Of a stretch of DNA of 64,000 nucleotides, positions 50,563 to 61,752 are shown piece after piece (the first letter of the stretch is position 1; each line of letters opens with the position of its first letter). Below the pieces are notes generated by a model. That model was not told the origin of the DNA. It did no database searches and worked only from the letters and a program-made list of their open reading frames with translations. The translations under genes were made by a program, and so were the position numbers. The DNA comes from Pseudomonas sp. URMO17WK12:I2. Lineage in GTDB: Bacteria > Pseudomonadota > Gammaproteobacteria > Pseudomonadales > Pseudomonadaceae. Where the stretch lies: the NCBI RefSeq assembly GCF_003253735.1, contig NZ_QKYW01000001.1, positions 124,001-188,000 of the forward strand. Reading direction: 5' to 3'.

Positions 50563-51915
50563 TCACAGGCGACCAAGGTCGTTGACCAGAGCCAGCAGCA
50601 TCACCCCGATCACCAGGCTGATACCAATCTGCATCCCCCAACCCTGCACCCTTTCGGACAGTGGGCGGCCACGCACCCACTCGACCAGGTAATAAAGCAG
50701 ATGTCCGCCATCCAGAACCGGGATGGGCAGCAAATTGAGCACGCCCAGACTGATACTCAGGTAGGCGAGGAAATTCAAAAAGTCCCCAAGGCCTGACTCG
50801 GCCGAAGCGCCCGCCACTTTAGCAATGGTTATCGGCCCGCTCAAGTTTTTTACCGAGAGCTCCCCGAAGAGCATTTTTTTCAGGGAATCGAGGGTCAGCA
50901 CGCTCATCGTCCAGGTCCGCGCGCCCGCTTCGCTGACCGCCTGCAGCGGCCCATAGCTGACTTCACGCATCATCTCTGCCGGCCACTGAGCCGGCGTAAC
51001 GCCGGCGCCGAGGTATCCAGTCGCTGCCTCACCCTCCCCCTTGGACGCCAGGGTGACCGGGACGTCGATACGCTGGCCATTACGCTCAACGGCAATGCTG
51101 ACTGTCTTACCTGGCAAACCGCGCACCCGGTCGACCAGATCCTGCCAGTCAGTCAGCGGCTGCTCGTCCAGCGCCAGCAGACGATCACCGACTTGCATGC
51201 CGGCCTTCTGCGCAGGGCCCTCTGGATCGAACTCAGCCAATACCGGCTCCAGGGTCGGGCGCCATGGGCGAAGCCCCAGCGATGCGATCGGATCAGGCTC
51301 GTTGGCACCGCGCAGCCAATCATTCAATTCGACCCGATGCAGGGTATCGGCGCCGCCATCCACAGGACGGGTAGTAATCAGCAATTCGCCGCTCTCACCG
51401 AGGCGGCGCACCAGTTGCAGGTTTACCGCGGACCAGCCAGTGGTGGCCTTGCCGTTGACCGCAACGATTTCCTCACCCACCTGCAGCCCGGCGGTCTGGG
51501 CCAGGCTGCCCGCCTCGATCGCACCGATCACCGGGCGCACCTGCTGGCTGCCGATCATCGCCACCAGCCAGAAGAACAGCAGGGCCAGGGCGAAGTTGGC
51601 AGCAGGCCCTGCAGCGACGATGGCGAAGCGCTGCTTGACGGTCTTGCGGTTGAACGACTGCTCAGCCAGCTCCGGCGGCACATCGCCTTCGCGCTCGTCG
51701 AGCATCTTCACGTAGCCACCGAGCGGAATCGCAGCGATCACGAACTCGGTGCCCTGGCGATCATGCCAGCGCACCAGCGGCGTGCCGAAGCCTACCGAGA
51801 AACGCAGCACCTTGACGCCACAGCGACGCGCCACCCAGAAATGACCGTATTCATGAAAGGTCACCAGCACCCCAAGGGCGATCAGGGTGCCCACGATCAT
51901 ATAGAGTGCGCTCAT
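50563..51915 (-). CDS. rseP: Site-2 protease RseP (MucP)
   Basis: A 450-residue intramembrane zinc protease that completes cleavage of the anti-sigma factor MucA and so releases AlgU. The zinc motif HEYGH is at residues 21-25 in the first membrane helix; two PDZ domains lie at about 125-300; the third-ligand LDG is in [14 protein letters not shown] near 400. The ATG at 51915 overlaps the dxr stop by four bases. Confidence 0.96.
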   Translation of the reverse strand: MSALYMIVGTLIALGVLVTFHEYGHFWVARRCGVKVLRFSVGFGTPLVRWHDRQGTEFVIAAIPLGGYVKMLDEREGDVPPELAEQSFNRKTVKQRFAIVAAGPAANFALALLFFWLVAMIGSQQVRPVIGAIEAGSLAQTAGLQVGEEIVAVNGKATTGWSAVNLQLVRRLGESGELLITTRPVDGGADTLHRVELNDWLRGANEPDPIASLGLRPWRPTLEPVLAEFDPEGPAQKAGMQVGDRLLALDEQPLTDWQDLVDRVRGLPGKTVSIAVERNGQRIDVPVTLASKGEGEAATGYLGAGVTPAQWPAEMMREVSYGPLQAVSEAGARTWTMSVLTLDSLKKMLFGELSVKNLSGPITIAKVAGASAESGLGDFLNFLAYLSISLGVLNLLPIPVLDGGHLLYYLVEWVRGRPLSERVQGWGMQIGISLVIGVMLLALVNDLGRL

Positions 51916-53105
51916 GCCACTTCTCCACGATTCAACCACTGCCCGGCCAGCTCCCGTGCACGGCGGTCAGCCTCGAGCACGGCATCGAGGCAGTTCACCG
52001 CAACGGCCGGCTCTGCCTCGAGAACGCCGCCAATGATACGCGCGATATCGGTAAAGCGAATCCGCCGCTCGAGAAATGCCGCCACGGCCACTTCGTTCGC
52101 CGCATTGAGCATCGCCGGCGCACTGCCGCCGGCCTCAGCGGCCTCACGCGCCAGGCGCAGACAGGGAAAACGACTGTCGTCAGGCGCCTGGAAGTCCAGG
52201 CGGGCCACGGCGAGCAGATCCAGCGGCGCGACGCCCGAGTCGATACGCTGCGGCCAGGCCAATGCATGGGCGATGGGCGTGCGCATATCAGGGTTGCCCA
52301 ACTGGGCGAGCACCGAGCCGTCGACATAATCGACCAGCGAATGAATGACGCTCTGCGGATGGATCAGCACCTCGACCTGCTCAGGCCGGGCATCGAACAG
52401 CCAGCAGGCTTCGATCAGTTCCAGCCCCTTGTTCATCATGCTGGCCGAATCCACGGAAATCTTGCGGCCCATCGACCAGTTCGGATGGGCACAGGCCTGC
52501 TCAGGCGTCACCGCATGCAGAGACTCGGGTGAAGCCTCGCGAAACGGCCCGCCGGATGCGGTGAGCAGAATCCGCCGCACGCCAACCGGTTGCAGGCCGC
52601 GCGCGTAATCCTGCGGCAGGCACTGGAAGATCGCATTGTGCTCGCTGTCGATGGGCAGCAACACGGCACCACTCTCGCGCACCGCACGCATGAACAGCGC
52701 ACCGGACATCACCAGCGCTTCCTTGTTGGCCAGCAACACCTTCTTGCCCGCCTCGACCGCAGCCAGTGTCGGCTTGAGCCCGGCGGCGCCGACAATGGCC
52801 GCCATCACGGCATCCACTTCGGCGTGCGCAGAAACCTCACACAGACCTGCTTCGCCGAACAGCACACGGGTGTCGAGCCCGGCATGCTGCAAACGCGCCT
52901 GCAGTTCGCTGGCAGCCTTGGCATCAGCCACCACGGCAAACCGCGGACGATGGCTGACGCACAGCGCTTCCAGCTCTGCCACACGGGAGAACGCCGTCAA
53001 TGCGAAAGCGCGATAGCGGGAGGGATGACGTGCAATGACATCAAGGGTACTCAGGCCAATGGACCCGGTGGCACCCAATACGGTGATCTGCTGCACCTGA
53101 CTCAC
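51912..53105 (-). CDS. dxr: 1-deoxy-D-xylulose 5-phosphate reductoisomerase
   Basis: A 397-residue NADPH enzyme catalysing the committed step of the MEP isoprenoid pathway. The nucleotide motif [15 protein letters not shown] is near residue 8-22, and the metal-binding [11 protein letters not shown] is near 150. The start is a GTG at 53105 that overlaps the cdsA stop as GTGA; the frame continues upstream to 53129 but the GTG gives the family N-terminus. Confidence 0.93.
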   Translation of the reverse strand: MSQVQQITVLGATGSIGLSTLDVIARHPSRYRAFALTAFSRVAELEALCVSHRPRFAVVADAKAASELQARLQHAGLDTRVLFGEAGLCEVSAHAEVDAVMAAIVGAAGLKPTLAAVEAGKKVLLANKEALVMSGALFMRAVRESGAVLLPIDSEHNAIFQCLPQDYARGLQPVGVRRILLTASGGPFREASPESLHAVTPEQACAHPNWSMGRKISVDSASMMNKGLELIEACWLFDARPEQVEVLIHPQSVIHSLVDYVDGSVLAQLGNPDMRTPIAHALAWPQRIDSGVAPLDLLAVARLDFQAPDDSRFPCLRLAREAAEAGGSAPAMLNAANEVAVAAFLERRIRFTDIARIIGGVLEAEPAVAVNCLDAVLEADRRARELAGQWLNRGEVA

Positions 53106-53917
53106 AATACGCCCCAGCCGGCGAGCCACAGCAAGGTCGCGAATACCGGCACCGCCGCCGTCAGGCTATCGATACGGTCGAGCACACCCCCATGCCCCGG
53201 CAGCAGATTGCTGCTGTCCTTGATACCCGACTGGCGCTTGAACATGCTTTCGGTCAGGTCACCGACCACCGAGATCAGTACCACCAGGGCGGCGGCTGGC
53301 AGCGCCAGCAGGAATTGACTGAACGACCAGTCGCGATAGAGTCCAACCACCACCGTCAGCAGCAGGCTAAGCAGCAGGCCGCCAATCAGCCCTTCCCAGC
53401 TCTTGCCAGGACTGACCTGCGGCGCCAGCTTGCGCTTGCCAAAACGCTTGCCGGAAAAATAGGCGCCGATATCCGCCACCCAGACCAGCGCCATCACCGC
53501 CAGGATCAGCCAGTTGGCCAGCTGCCACTGCTTGATCACCACCAGCCCTTGCCAGGCCGGCAGCAGAATCAGCAGGCCGATCAGCAGGCGCCCCGGCAGG
53601 CCACCCCAGTAGCGGCTGCTATCCGGGTAGTTGAGCACCAGAAAGGTCGCGAACGCCCACCACAGCACGCCGATTGCCAGCAGCCATGGCGCCAGCGCAG
53701 GCGCGCTGTAAACCAGATAAATCAGCACTGCCACCAGCGCCGCATAAGCGATACGCAGCGGCTGAGCGTCGAAACCGGCCAGGCGCGCCCACTCCCAGGC
53801 ACCGAGCACGACCACTACGGCGATGAACAGCGCGAACGCGCCACCGTCGAGCAGGAAGAATCCTGCCAGGGCGATCGGCAGCAGGATCAGCGCCGTAATG
53901 ATTCGTTGCTTGAGCAT
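53102..53917 (-). CDS. cdsA: Phosphatidate cytidylyltransferase
   Basis: A 271-residue polytopic inner-membrane enzyme that makes CDP-diacylglycerol, the branch-point of phospholipid synthesis. About eight hydrophobic segments are seen, and the C-terminal signature [21 protein letters not shown] with [13 protein letters not shown] is intact. Its ATG overlaps the uppS stop by one base (TGATG), and its stop overlaps dxr. Confidence 0.95.
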   Translation of the reverse strand: MLKQRIITALILLPIALAGFFLLDGGAFALFIAVVVVLGAWEWARLAGFDAQPLRIAYAALVAVLIYLVYSAPALAPWLLAIGVLWWAFATFLVLNYPDSSRYWGGLPGRLLIGLLILLPAWQGLVVIKQWQLANWLILAVMALVWVADIGAYFSGKRFGKRKLAPQVSPGKSWEGLIGGLLLSLLLTVVVGLYRDWSFSQFLLALPAAALVVLISVVGDLTESMFKRQSGIKDSSNLLPGHGGVLDRIDSLTAAVPVFATLLWLAGWGVL

Positions 53918-54681
53918 CAGGCGCGGGCCTCGGCTTCGACTTGTTCACTGGTTTTGCCAAAACGCCGCTGACGCTTGGCGAAATCCGCCAGCGCTGCGCG
54001 CATGGCGTCGTGCTTGAAGTCCGGCCACAGCAGGTCGGAGAAGTACAGCTCACTGTAGGCCATCTGCCAGAGCAAAAAATTGCTGACCCGGTGCTCGCCA
54101 CCGGTGCGAATACACAGGTCGGGCAGCGGCAATTCACCGGTGGCCAGGCAACTTTGCAGCAGGCGCGGGGTGATGTCCTCGGGCTGCAGATGCCCCCCCT
54201 GCACTTCACGCGCCAAGCGCTGCGCGGCCTGGGCGATATCCCACTGGCCGCCATAGTTGGCGGCGATCTGCAGGATGAAGCGCTTCTCGCCAGGCGCGCC
54301 GGCGGTAGCGGCTTCGGCTTCGCGCATGGCGGCCTGCAGCTCAGGATGGAACCGCGCACGGTCACCGATGATGCGCAGGCTAATGGCATTCTCGTCGAGC
54401 TTGCGGGCTTCGCGGCGCAGGGCGCTGAGGAACAGCTCCATCAGCGCGCCGACTTCGTCTGCCGGGCGCTGCCAGTTCTCACTGGAGAAGGCGAACAGCG
54501 TCAGCACTTCAACGCCCGAATCGGCGCACACCTCGATAACCGCGCGCACCGCATCGACGCCGGCCTTGTGCCCGGCGACGCCGGGCAGCAAACGTTTGCG
54601 TGCCCAGCGATTATTACCATCCATAATGATCGCCACGTGCCGTGGAACGGCCATCACGGCACCGACTTTGGAATTGTCCAT
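53917..54681 (-). CDS. uppS: Undecaprenyl diphosphate synthase
   Basis: A 254-residue cis-prenyltransferase that makes the C55 lipid carrier of peptidoglycan and O-antigen. The catalytic Asp21 is in AIIMDGNNRWA, and the C-terminal RTGGEHRVSNFLLWQ, SELYF and WPDF segments are typical. It has the normal length. It lies 16 bases after frr. With dxr, ispD, ispF and popT in the same window, it forms the carrier-lipid supply route. Confidence 0.96.
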   Translation of the reverse strand: MDNSKVGAVMAVPRHVAIIMDGNNRWARKRLLPGVAGHKAGVDAVRAVIEVCADSGVEVLTLFAFSSENWQRPADEVGALMELFLSALRREARKLDENAISLRIIGDRARFHPELQAAMREAEAATAGAPGEKRFILQIAANYGGQWDIAQAAQRLAREVQGGHLQPEDITPRLLQSCLATGELPLPDLCIRTGGEHRVSNFLLWQMAYSELYFSDLLWPDFKHDAMRAALADFAKRQRRFGKTSEQVEAEARA

Positions 54682-54697
54682 GGCGACTTCCTGGCCG

Positions 54698-55255
54698 TCA
54701 GACGGCCATCAGGTCCGCTTCTTTCTGCTTCACGGCAACTTCGATCTCGGCCACGAACTTGTCGGTCAGCTTCTGCACATCATCAGCTGCACGACGCTCT
54801 TCGTCTTCGCTGATTTCCTTTTCCTTGACCAGATCCTTGAGCTGGCTCATCGCGTCGCGGCGAATGTTGCGCACCGCTACGCGGGCATCTTCGGCAGCGT
54901 CACGGGCCTGCTTGGTGAAGCCCTTGCGGGTTTCCTCGGTGAGTGCCGGCATGGAGATCAGCAGCAGTTCGCCCAGGTTGGTCGGGTTGAAACCCAGGCC
55001 GGAGCTCTGGATCGCCTTGTCCACAGCCGCCAGCATGTTGCGCTCGAAGGCCACGACCTGCAGGGTGCGCGAATCCTTGACGGTTACGCTGGCAACCTGG
55101 TTCAACGGGGTATCAGCGCCGTAGTAAGGCACCATCACGCCACCCAGGATGCTCGGGTGAGCCTGACCGGTGCGGATGCGGCTGAATGCGTGGGCCAGCG
55201 ATTCCAGGCTCTTCTGCATGCGCGTCTGAGCGTCTTTCTTGATTTCGTTGATCAT
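54698..55255 (-). CDS. frr: Ribosome recycling factor
   Basis: A 185-residue, mostly helical protein that with EF-G splits post-termination ribosomes. The N-terminal [18 protein letters not shown] and the C-terminal [13 protein letters not shown] segments are diagnostic. Its ATG overlaps the pyrH stop by four bases. Confidence 0.97.
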   Translation of the reverse strand: MINEIKKDAQTRMQKSLESLAHAFSRIRTGQAHPSILGGVMVPYYGADTPLNQVASVTVKDSRTLQVVAFERNMLAAVDKAIQSSGLGFNPTNLGELLLISMPALTEETRKGFTKQARDAAEDARVAVRNIRRDAMSQLKDLVKEKEISEDEERRAADDVQKLTDKFVAEIEVAVKQKEADLMAV

Positions 55256-55995
55256 TCTTTACTTTCCTCGACCAAAGTACCTTCGGCACCACCCACCACG
55301 ACATTGAGCAGGGCACCGGGCTTGTTCATATTGAATACACGCAGCGGCATATTATGGTCGCGGCACAGGCAGATGGCCGTCAGATCCATTACACCCAATT
55401 TGCGATCCAGCACCTCGTCATAGGTGAGGCGATCGAATTTCTCTGCATGCGGATCCTTGAATGGGTCGGCAGTGTACACACCATCCACCTTGGTTGCCTT
55501 CAACACCACATCGGCGTCGATCTCGATACCGCGCAAGCAGGCGGCCGAGTCGGTGGTGAAGAACGGATTGCCAGTGCCAGCGGCGAAAATCACCACCTCA
55601 CCGGTTTTCAGGTGGCGCATGGCCTTGCGGCGATCGTAATGATCGGTGACGCCGACCATGGAGATGGCCGACATGACCAGTGCGGGGATGTTCGAGCGTT
55701 CCAGGGCATCGCGCATGGCCAGGGCGTTCATCACCGTGGCCAGCATGCCCATGTGGTCACCGGTGACCCGATCCATGCCGGCGGCGCTGAGCGCCGCACC
55801 GCGGAACAGGTTACCGCCACCAATCACCACACCGACCTGCACGCCGATGCCGACCAACTGGCCAACTTCCAGGGCCATGCGATCGAGCACCTTGGGATCG
55901 ATGCCGAAATCTTCGGAGCCCATCAGGGCCTCGCCGCTGAGTTTGAGCAGAATGCGCTTGTAACGCGGTTGACGACCACTCACCTGCTGAGCCAT
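55252..55995 (-). CDS. pyrH: UMP kinase
   Basis: A 247-residue hexameric kinase of the amino acid kinase family that makes UDP from [17 protein letters not shown] near the start, [11 protein letters not shown] and the C-terminal [11 protein letters not shown] are the family landmarks. ATG 55995 has AGGAG about nine bases upstream and gives [10 protein letters not shown]; an ATG two codons earlier (56001) is too near the site. Confidence 0.96.
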   Translation of the reverse strand: MAQQVSGRQPRYKRILLKLSGEALMGSEDFGIDPKVLDRMALEVGQLVGIGVQVGVVIGGGNLFRGAALSAAGMDRVTGDHMGMLATVMNALAMRDALERSNIPALVMSAISMVGVTDHYDRRKAMRHLKTGEVVIFAAGTGNPFFTTDSAACLRGIEIDADVVLKATKVDGVYTADPFKDPHAEKFDRLTYDEVLDRKLGVMDLTAICLCRDHNMPLRVFNMNKPGALLNVVVGGAEGTLVEESKE

Positions 55996-56123
55996 TACCA
56001 TTCTCTCCTGCGGCGTAAGAAAAACCTGCGAGCCGAGTGACTCGCCATATCGAGCGCTTCGACAGCGCTCACGACCGTGAGTGCCACCGGCCCCCACCAT
56101 CGCTTCGAAAAAAATCCCCTTTG

Positions 56124-56160
56124 AAAAAGAGGCCGCGCGCGTGAGCGGGCAGCCTCTTCT
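56124..56160 (-). terminator. Terminator of tsf
   Basis: Arms AAAAAGAGGC (56124-56133) and GCCTCTT (56152-56158) enclose a GC-rich loop; on the minus strand the stem is followed by TTTTTC. It lies about 20 bases past the tsf stop and separates it from pyrH. Confidence 0.75.
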
Positions 56161-56180
56161 GGGGCATGGCTAAGCAGCTA

Positions 56181-57044
56181 TCACTGCTTGCTGGCAGCAA
56201 CCTGAGCAGCAACTTCGGCAGCGAAGTCGTTCTCGGCCTTCTCGATGCCCTCGCCCACTTCGTAACGAACGAAGGAAACGATTTCAGCACCGGCTTTCTT
56301 GACCAGATCACCGACCTTGACTTCCGGATCCATGATGAAGGCTTGCTCAACCAGGCTGGCTTCAGCCAGGAACTTGTTGATACGGCCTTTGATCATGTTC
56401 TCGACGATGTTTTCTGGCTTGCCAGCGATCTTGTCGGCGTTGAGTTGCAGGAAGATTTCTTTTTCCTTGGCAACCAGCTCCTCGGAGACCTGGTCCGGCG
56501 AAACAACGGCCGGGTTGGAAGCAGCAACGTGCATGGCAACGTGCTTGGCCAGTTCGTCGTTACCACCCTTGAGAACGACCAGAACACCGATGCGGTGGCC
56601 GTGCAGGTAAGCACCCACGGTGTCACCGGAAACAGCGGTCAGGCGACGGATGTTGACGTTCTCGCCGCACTTGGCAACCAGCGCTTCACGAGCGGATTCG
56701 CGCGAAGCGATCAGCGGAGCGACGTCGGTCAGGTTCTGGGCGAAGGCTTCGTCCAGGCTGTCTTTCACGAAGCCTTTGAAGTCGTCCTGCAGAGCCAGGA
56801 AGTCGGTCTGCGAGTTGACTTCGATGATCACACCACGACCACCTTCGACGCGAGCGGCGATAGCACCCTCAGCGGCGATGTTGCCGGCTTTCTTGGCAGC
56901 CTTGATGGCACCCGAAGCGCGCATGTCATCAATGGCCTTCTCGATGTCGCCACCGGCGGCAACCAGGGCCTTCTTGCATTCCATCATGCCTTGGCCGGTA
57001 CGCTCGCGCAGTTCCTTGACCAGTGCTGCAGTAATCTCTGCCAT
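56181..57044 (-). CDS. tsf: Elongation factor Ts
   Basis: A 287-residue nucleotide exchange factor for EF-Tu. The N-terminal UBA-type domain (about 1-55) has LRERTGQGMMECKKAL; the core has INSQTDF-like VNSQTDFLAL near 80. It follows rpsB by 128 bases, with a strong hairpin in between. Confidence 0.97.
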   Translation of the reverse strand: MAEITAALVKELRERTGQGMMECKKALVAAGGDIEKAIDDMRASGAIKAAKKAGNIAAEGAIAARVEGGRGVIIEVNSQTDFLALQDDFKGFVKDSLDEAFAQNLTDVAPLIASRESAREALVAKCGENVNIRRLTAVSGDTVGAYLHGHRIGVLVVLKGGNDELAKHVAMHVAASNPAVVSPDQVSEELVAKEKEIFLQLNADKIAGKPENIVENMIKGRINKFLAEASLVEQAFIMDPEVKVGDLVKKAGAEIVSFVRYEVGEGIEKAENDFAAEVAAQVAASKQ

Positions 57045-57109
57045 CTTGAAAATCCTCTGTGTAGGTCTTCAACCATCACCCGCAATACGGATGATCAAAT
57101 CTGTGAGTG

Positions 57110-57138
57110 GCAAAAAGGGGGCCTAGCCCCCTTTTTGC
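57110..57138 (-). terminator. Attenuator-like terminator between rpsB and tsf
   Basis: A perfect 12-base stem 57110-57121/57127-57138 with loop CCTAG, whose distal arm on the minus strand ends in a T-run. It lies 35 bases after the rpsB stop and would limit tsf transcription from the rpsB promoter. Confidence 0.85.
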
Positions 57139-57172
57139 GCAGCGCATAACACTAGATGCTCTGCGTTACCGC

Positions 57173-57916
57173 TTAGCCTTCGGCAGCTTCAGCGGCCGGG
57201 GCTTCTTCGACGAACTGCTCGGTAGCGCCGCCAGCGTTGCTGCGACCACGGACAACGGCGTCAGCCATTGCGCCCATGTACAGCTGGATGGCGCGGATGG
57301 CGTCATCGTTGCCTGGGATGATGTAGTCAACGCCTTCCGGGCTGCTGTTGGTATCGACAACGCCGATTACCGGGATGCCCAGCTTGTTGGCTTCGGTGAT
57401 CGCGATGCGCTCGTGATCAACGTCGATGACGAACAGTGCGTCCGGCAGGCCGCCCATGTCCTTGATACCACCCAGGCTGCGATCCAGTTTTTCCAGATCG
57501 CGCGAACGCATCAGGGCTTCTTTCTTGGTCAGCTTGGCGAAGGTGCCGTCCTGGGACTGCACTTCCAGATCACGCAGACGCTTGATCGAGGCACGGATGG
57601 TTTTGTAGTTGGTGAGCATGCCGCCCAACCAGCGGTGATCGACGAACGGCGAGCCGCAACGAGCAGCTTCTTCGCGAACGATCTTGCCAGCGGAACGCTT
57701 GGTGCCGACGAACAGGATCTTGTTCTTGCCAGCAGCCAGCTTTTCAACGAACGACAGGGCGTCGTTGAACATCGGCAGGGTCTTTTCAAGGTTGATGATG
57801 TGAATCTTGTTGCGCGCGCCGAAAATGTACTTGCCCATTTTCGGGTTCCAGTAACGGGTCTGGTGGCCGAAGTGCACACCGGCCTTCAGCATATCGCGCA
57901 TATTGACTTGGGACAT
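57173..57916 (-). CDS. rpsB: 30S ribosomal protein S2
   Basis: A 247-residue S2 protein. [24 protein letters not shown] at the start, FVGTKRSA and the [20 protein letters not shown] segment are the S2 landmarks. ATG 57916 is used; the frame extends to 57979 but that part is leader RNA. The C-terminal tail is Ala/Glu-rich. It shares an operon with tsf. Confidence 0.97.
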   Translation of the reverse strand: MSQVNMRDMLKAGVHFGHQTRYWNPKMGKYIFGARNKIHIINLEKTLPMFNDALSFVEKLAAGKNKILFVGTKRSAGKIVREEAARCGSPFVDHRWLGGMLTNYKTIRASIKRLRDLEVQSQDGTFAKLTKKEALMRSRDLEKLDRSLGGIKDMGGLPDALFVIDVDHERIAITEANKLGIPVIGVVDTNSSPEGVDYIIPGNDDAIRAIQLYMGAMADAVVRGRSNAGGATEQFVEEAPAAEAAEG

Positions 57917-58020
57917 GATAGTTCCTTGATAAGTCGGGTTAGGCCTCCACGCATCCCAATTTCCAACCCTTGCGGGCACCCAGGAAACCGTGTCGATACG
58001 TGTGTGGGGTTAGGCTTTCG
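57917..58020 (-). promoter_or_regulatory. Possible S2 autoregulatory leader of rpsB
   Basis: The roughly 100-base untranslated stretch before rpsB contains a tight CCC-GCAA-GGG hairpin near 57971 and other GC-rich pairs. rpsB leaders in gammaproteobacteria carry an S2-binding structure; this one is assigned by position and is not matched base by base. Confidence 0.3.
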
Positions 58021-58179
58021 GGGGCGACCCCGTAAAGCGGCGCGTTTTATACCACACAAACATCTCTTAGGCTATATGCCGATACACCGTTGATCACCAG
58101 CCCCGCTGCGCGCCGGCGCTTCAAGGTTGCCAGCGCAAACTGTTACCATGCCGCTCTTTACAGAACTACCGAGATCACC

Positions 58180-58980
58180 ATGACCGTCACCCTGAAGACG
58201 CCCGACGAAATCGAGAAAATGCGCATCGCCGGTCGCCTGGCCGCCGACGTACTGGAGATGATCGCCGAGCACGTCAAACCCGGCGTTACCACGGACGAAC
58301 TCAATACCATCTGCCACAACTATATCGTCGATGTGCAGAAGGCCATCCCGGCGCCGCTCAACTACGGCGCCGCGCCAGGCCGCCCGGGCTTCCCGAAATC
58401 GATCTGCACCTCGCTCAACCACGTGGTGTGCCACGGCATTCCCAACGACAAGCCTCTGAAAGAAGGTGATGTGATGAACATCGACATCACCGTGATCAAG
58501 GACGGCTACTTCGGCGACACCAGCCGCATGTTCCACGTCGGCAAGGTGCCGGAGTGGGCCGAACGTCTGTCGCGCGTCACTCAGGAATGCCTGTACAAGG
58601 GCATCGAAGTGGTTCGCCCGGGGGCGCGCCTTGGCGACATCGGCGAAGTGATCCAGAAGCACGCCGAGAAGCATGGCTTCTCGGTGGTTCGCGAGTTCTG
58701 CGGCCACGGTATCGGCTCGGTGTTCCATGAAGACCCGCAGGTGCTGCACTACGGTCGCGCCGGCACCGGCATGGAGCTCAAGGAAGGCATGACCTTCACC
58801 ATCGAGCCGATGATCAACCAGGGCCGCCCGGAAACCCGCGTACTGGGCGATGGCTGGACCGCCATCACCAAGGACCGCAAGCTGTCCGCCCAGTGGGAGC
58901 ACACTTTGCTGGTCACCGCCGACGGCTACGAGATCTTCACCCTGCGCAGCGACGACACCATCGCCCGCACCTCAGCCTGA
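58180..58980 (+). CDS. map: Methionine aminopeptidase, type I
   Basis: A 266-residue dimetal enzyme removing the initiator methionine. All metal ligands are present: Asp102, Asp113, His176, Glu209 and Glu240, and His85 in the active site (HVVCHGIP). It is divergent from rpsB, as in E. coli and other pseudomonads. The ATG at 58180 gives the usual N-terminus; the frame is open upstream to 58090 without conserved sequence. Confidence 0.96.
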   Translation: MTVTLKTPDEIEKMRIAGRLAADVLEMIAEHVKPGVTTDELNTICHNYIVDVQKAIPAPLNYGAAPGRPGFPKSICTSLNHVVCHGIPNDKPLKEGDVMNIDITVIKDGYFGDTSRMFHVGKVPEWAERLSRVTQECLYKGIEVVRPGARLGDIGEVIQKHAEKHGFSVVREFCGHGIGSVFHEDPQVLHYGRAGTGMELKEGMTFTIEPMINQGRPETRVLGDGWTAITKDRKLSAQWEHTLLVTADGYEIFTLRSDDTIARTSA

Positions 58981-59017
58981 TACGAGTATCACCCTATAGA
59001 TGAAGGAAGGCCGCCGC

Positions 59018-61714
59018 ATGTCGCTGCTAGACGCCGAGTTGTTCGATCGCGGCCAGTTCCAGGCGGAACTGGCACTCAAGTCCAGCCCCATCGGCGCCTT
59101 CAAGAAAGCCATCCGCCGCGCCCACGAGGTGCTCGATGCGCGCTTTCGCGAGAACCGCGACGTGCGCCGCCTGGTCGAGGATCGCGCGCGCTTCACCGAC
59201 CAGATCCTGCTCGAAGCCTGGAAGCGCTTCCCCTGGAGCAGCGAGGCGGAAATCGCCCTGCTGGCGGTAGGTGGTTACGGTCGTGGCGAGCTTCATCCCT
59301 ATTCGGATATCGACCTGCTGATTCTACTCGGCAGCGATGATCAGGAAACCTTCCGCGAATCGATCGAAGGCTTTCTCACCCTGCTCTGGGACATCGGCCT
59401 GGAGGTCGGCCAAAGTGTGCGTTCGGTGGCCGAGTGCGGCGAAGAAGCGCGCGCCGACCTGACCGTCATCACCAACCTGATGGAAAGCCGCACCATCGCC
59501 GGCCCCGAGCATCTGCGCGAACGCATGCAGGAGGTGACCGCCTCCGCCCACATGTGGCCGAGCAAGGCGTTCTACCTGGCCAAGCGCGACGAGCAGAAGG
59601 CCCGCCACGCCAAGTACAACGACACCGAGTACAACCTGGAGCCCAACGTCAAGGGCTCACCCGGCGGCCTGCGTGATATCCAGACCATCCTGTGGGTGGC
59701 ACGCCGGCATTTCGGCACCCTGAACCTGCACGCCATGGTCGGCCAGGGCTTCCTGCTGGAAAGCGAATACGCCCTGCTCGCCTCGTCCCAGGAATTTCTC
59801 TGGAAGGTGCGCTACGCCCTGCACATGCTCGCCGGGCGCGCGGAAGACCGCCTGCTGTTCGATCATCAGAGCAAGGTCGCCGAACTGCTCGGCTACAACG
59901 AAGGCGACACCAAGCGCACCATCGAGCGCTTCATGCAGAAGTACTACCGCGTGGTGATGGCCATTGCCGAACTGAGCGACCTGATCAACCAGCACTTCGA
60001 GGAAGAAATCCTCCGGGCTGGCGATAGCACACCGGCCAAGCCGCTGAACAGCCGCTTCCAGGTACGTGATGGCTACATCGAGGTGACCCACGCCAACGTC
60101 TTCAAGCGCACCCCGTTCGCCATCATAGAAATCTTCGTACTGATGGCCCAGCACCCGGAACTCAGCGGCGTGTGCGCCGACACCATCCGCCTGCTGCGCG
60201 ACCACCGCTACCTGATCGACGACGAGTTCCGCCGCGACATCCGCAACACCAGCCTGTTTATCGAACTGTTCAAGTGCGAACAGGGCATTCACCGTAACCT
60301 GCGGCGCATGAACCGTTACGGCATCCTCGGTCGCTACCTGCCGGAGTTCGGCCATATCGTCGGGCAGATGCAGCACGACCTGTTCCACATCTACACGGTC
60401 GACGCCCACACGCTCAACCTGATCAAGCATCTGCGCAAGTTCAAGTGGCCGGAGCTGGCGGAAAAGTTTCCGCTGGCCAGCAAGCTCATCGACAAGCTGC
60501 CCAAGCCCGAACTGATCTACCTGGCCGGCCTGTACCACGACATCGGCAAGGGCCGCGGCGGCGACCACTCGGAGCTCGGCGCCCTGGATGCCGAGGCTTT
60601 CGGCCAGCGCCACCACCTGCCCGCCTGGGACACCGGGTTGATCGTCTGGCTGGTACAGAACCATCTGGCGATGTCGACCACCGCCCAGCGCAAGGACCTC
60701 TCCGACCCGCAGGTGATCAACGACTTCGCTGCCTTCGTGGGCGATCAGACGCATCTGGATTACCTCTACGTGCTGACCGTGGCCGACATCAACGCCACCA
60801 ACCCGACACTGTGGAACTCCTGGCGTGCCAGCCTGATGCGCCAGCTCTACACCGAAACCAAGCGGGCGCTGCAGCGCGGCCTGGAAAACCCGGTGGAGCG
60901 CGAGGAACAGATTCGCCTGACCCAGAGCACTGCCCTCGATACCCTGGTCAATGGCGGCACCGACCCGGATGATGTCGAGCAGCTATGGTCGCAGCTGGGC
61001 GATGACTACTTCCTGCGCCACAGCGCCGAGGACGTGGCCTGGCATACCAATGCGATCCTCCAGCACCCGGATGACGGCGGCCCACTGGTACTGATCAAGG
61101 AAACCACCCAGCGCGAGTTCGAAGGCGGCACGCAGATCTTCATTTATGCGCCCGATCAGCACGACTTCTTCGCGGTGACGGTGGCGGCCATGGCGCAGCT
61201 GAACCTGAACATTCACGACGCGCGAATTCTCACTTCGACCAGCCAGTTCACCCTCGACACCTACATCGTGCTCGAGGCCGAAGGCGACTCTATCGGTGAC
61301 AACCCCAAGCGTATCCAGCAGATCCGCCAGAGCCTGGTCGACACCCTGATGCACCCGGACGAGTACCCGAACATCATCCAGCGCCGCGTACCACGCCAGC
61401 TCAAACACTTCGCCTTTGCTCCCCAGGTGACCATTCACAACGACGCCCAGCGGCCGGTTACCGTGGTCGAGCTGACCGCGCCGGATCGCCCGGGCCTGCT
61501 GGCCAAGATCGGGCGCATCTTCCTGGATTTCGACCTGTCCGTGCAGAACGCCAAGATCGCCACCCTGGGCGAGCGCGTGGAAGACGTGTTCTTCGTCACC
61601 GATGCCAACAACCAGCCGCTGTCCGATCCCGAGCTGTGCGCGCGCCTGCAGCAGACCATCATCACCAAGCTGTCGGCGAGCAGCAGCGCGAGCCCGCTGC
61701 AGATCAGCATCTGA
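59018..61714 (+). CDS. glnD: Bifunctional uridylyltransferase/uridylyl-removing enzyme GlnD
   Basis: An 898-residue sensor of glutamine that uridylylates and deuridylylates PII (GlnB/GlnK). The nucleotidyltransferase motif [17 protein letters not shown] is near residues 85-101 with Asp97 and Asp99; the HD domain has [17 protein letters not shown] near 510; two ACT domains (about 700-890) bind glutamine. ATG 59018 has AAGGAAGG seven bases upstream; an ATG at 59000 lies before that site. It follows map by 37 bases and is likely cotranscribed. Confidence 0.96.
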   Translation: MSLLDAELFDRGQFQAELALKSSPIGAFKKAIRRAHEVLDARFRENRDVRRLVEDRARFTDQILLEAWKRFPWSSEAEIALLAVGGYGRGELHPYSDIDLLILLGSDDQETFRESIEGFLTLLWDIGLEVGQSVRSVAECGEEARADLTVITNLMESRTIAGPEHLRERMQEVTASAHMWPSKAFYLAKRDEQKARHAKYNDTEYNLEPNVKGSPGGLRDIQTILWVARRHFGTLNLHAMVGQGFLLESEYALLASSQEFLWKVRYALHMLAGRAEDRLLFDHQSKVAELLGYNEGDTKRTIERFMQKYYRVVMAIAELSDLINQHFEEEILRAGDSTPAKPLNSRFQVRDGYIEVTHANVFKRTPFAIIEIFVLMAQHPELSGVCADTIRLLRDHRYLIDDEFRRDIRNTSLFIELFKCEQGIHRNLRRMNRYGILGRYLPEFGHIVGQMQHDLFHIYTVDAHTLNLIKHLRKFKWPELAEKFPLASKLIDKLPKPELIYLAGLYHDIGKGRGGDHSELGALDAEAFGQRHHLPAWDTGLIVWLVQNHLAMSTTAQRKDLSDPQVINDFAAFVGDQTHLDYLYVLTVADINATNPTLWNSWRASLMRQLYTETKRALQRGLENPVEREEQIRLTQSTALDTLVNGGTDPDDVEQLWSQLGDDYFLRHSAEDVAWHTNAILQHPDDGGPLVLIKETTQREFEGGTQIFIYAPDQHDFFAVTVAAMAQLNLNIHDARILTSTSQFTLDTYIVLEAEGDSIGDNPKRIQQIRQSLVDTLMHPDEYPNIIQRRVPRQLKHFAFAPQVTIHNDAQRPVTVVELTAPDRPGLLAKIGRIFLDFDLSVQNAKIATLGERVEDVFFVTDANNQPLSDPELCARLQQTIITKLSASSSASPLQISI

Positions 61715-61717
61715 ATG

Positions 61718-61752
61718 CAGCGCGGGCTCCAGTTTGAGCCCGCGCTGTCGTT
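61718..61752 (+). terminator. Terminator of glnD
   Basis: Perfect 12-base stem 61718-61729/61736-61747 followed by TCGTTT. It lies just past the glnD stop and abuts the stop of the convergent chemoreceptor gene. Confidence 0.75.
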
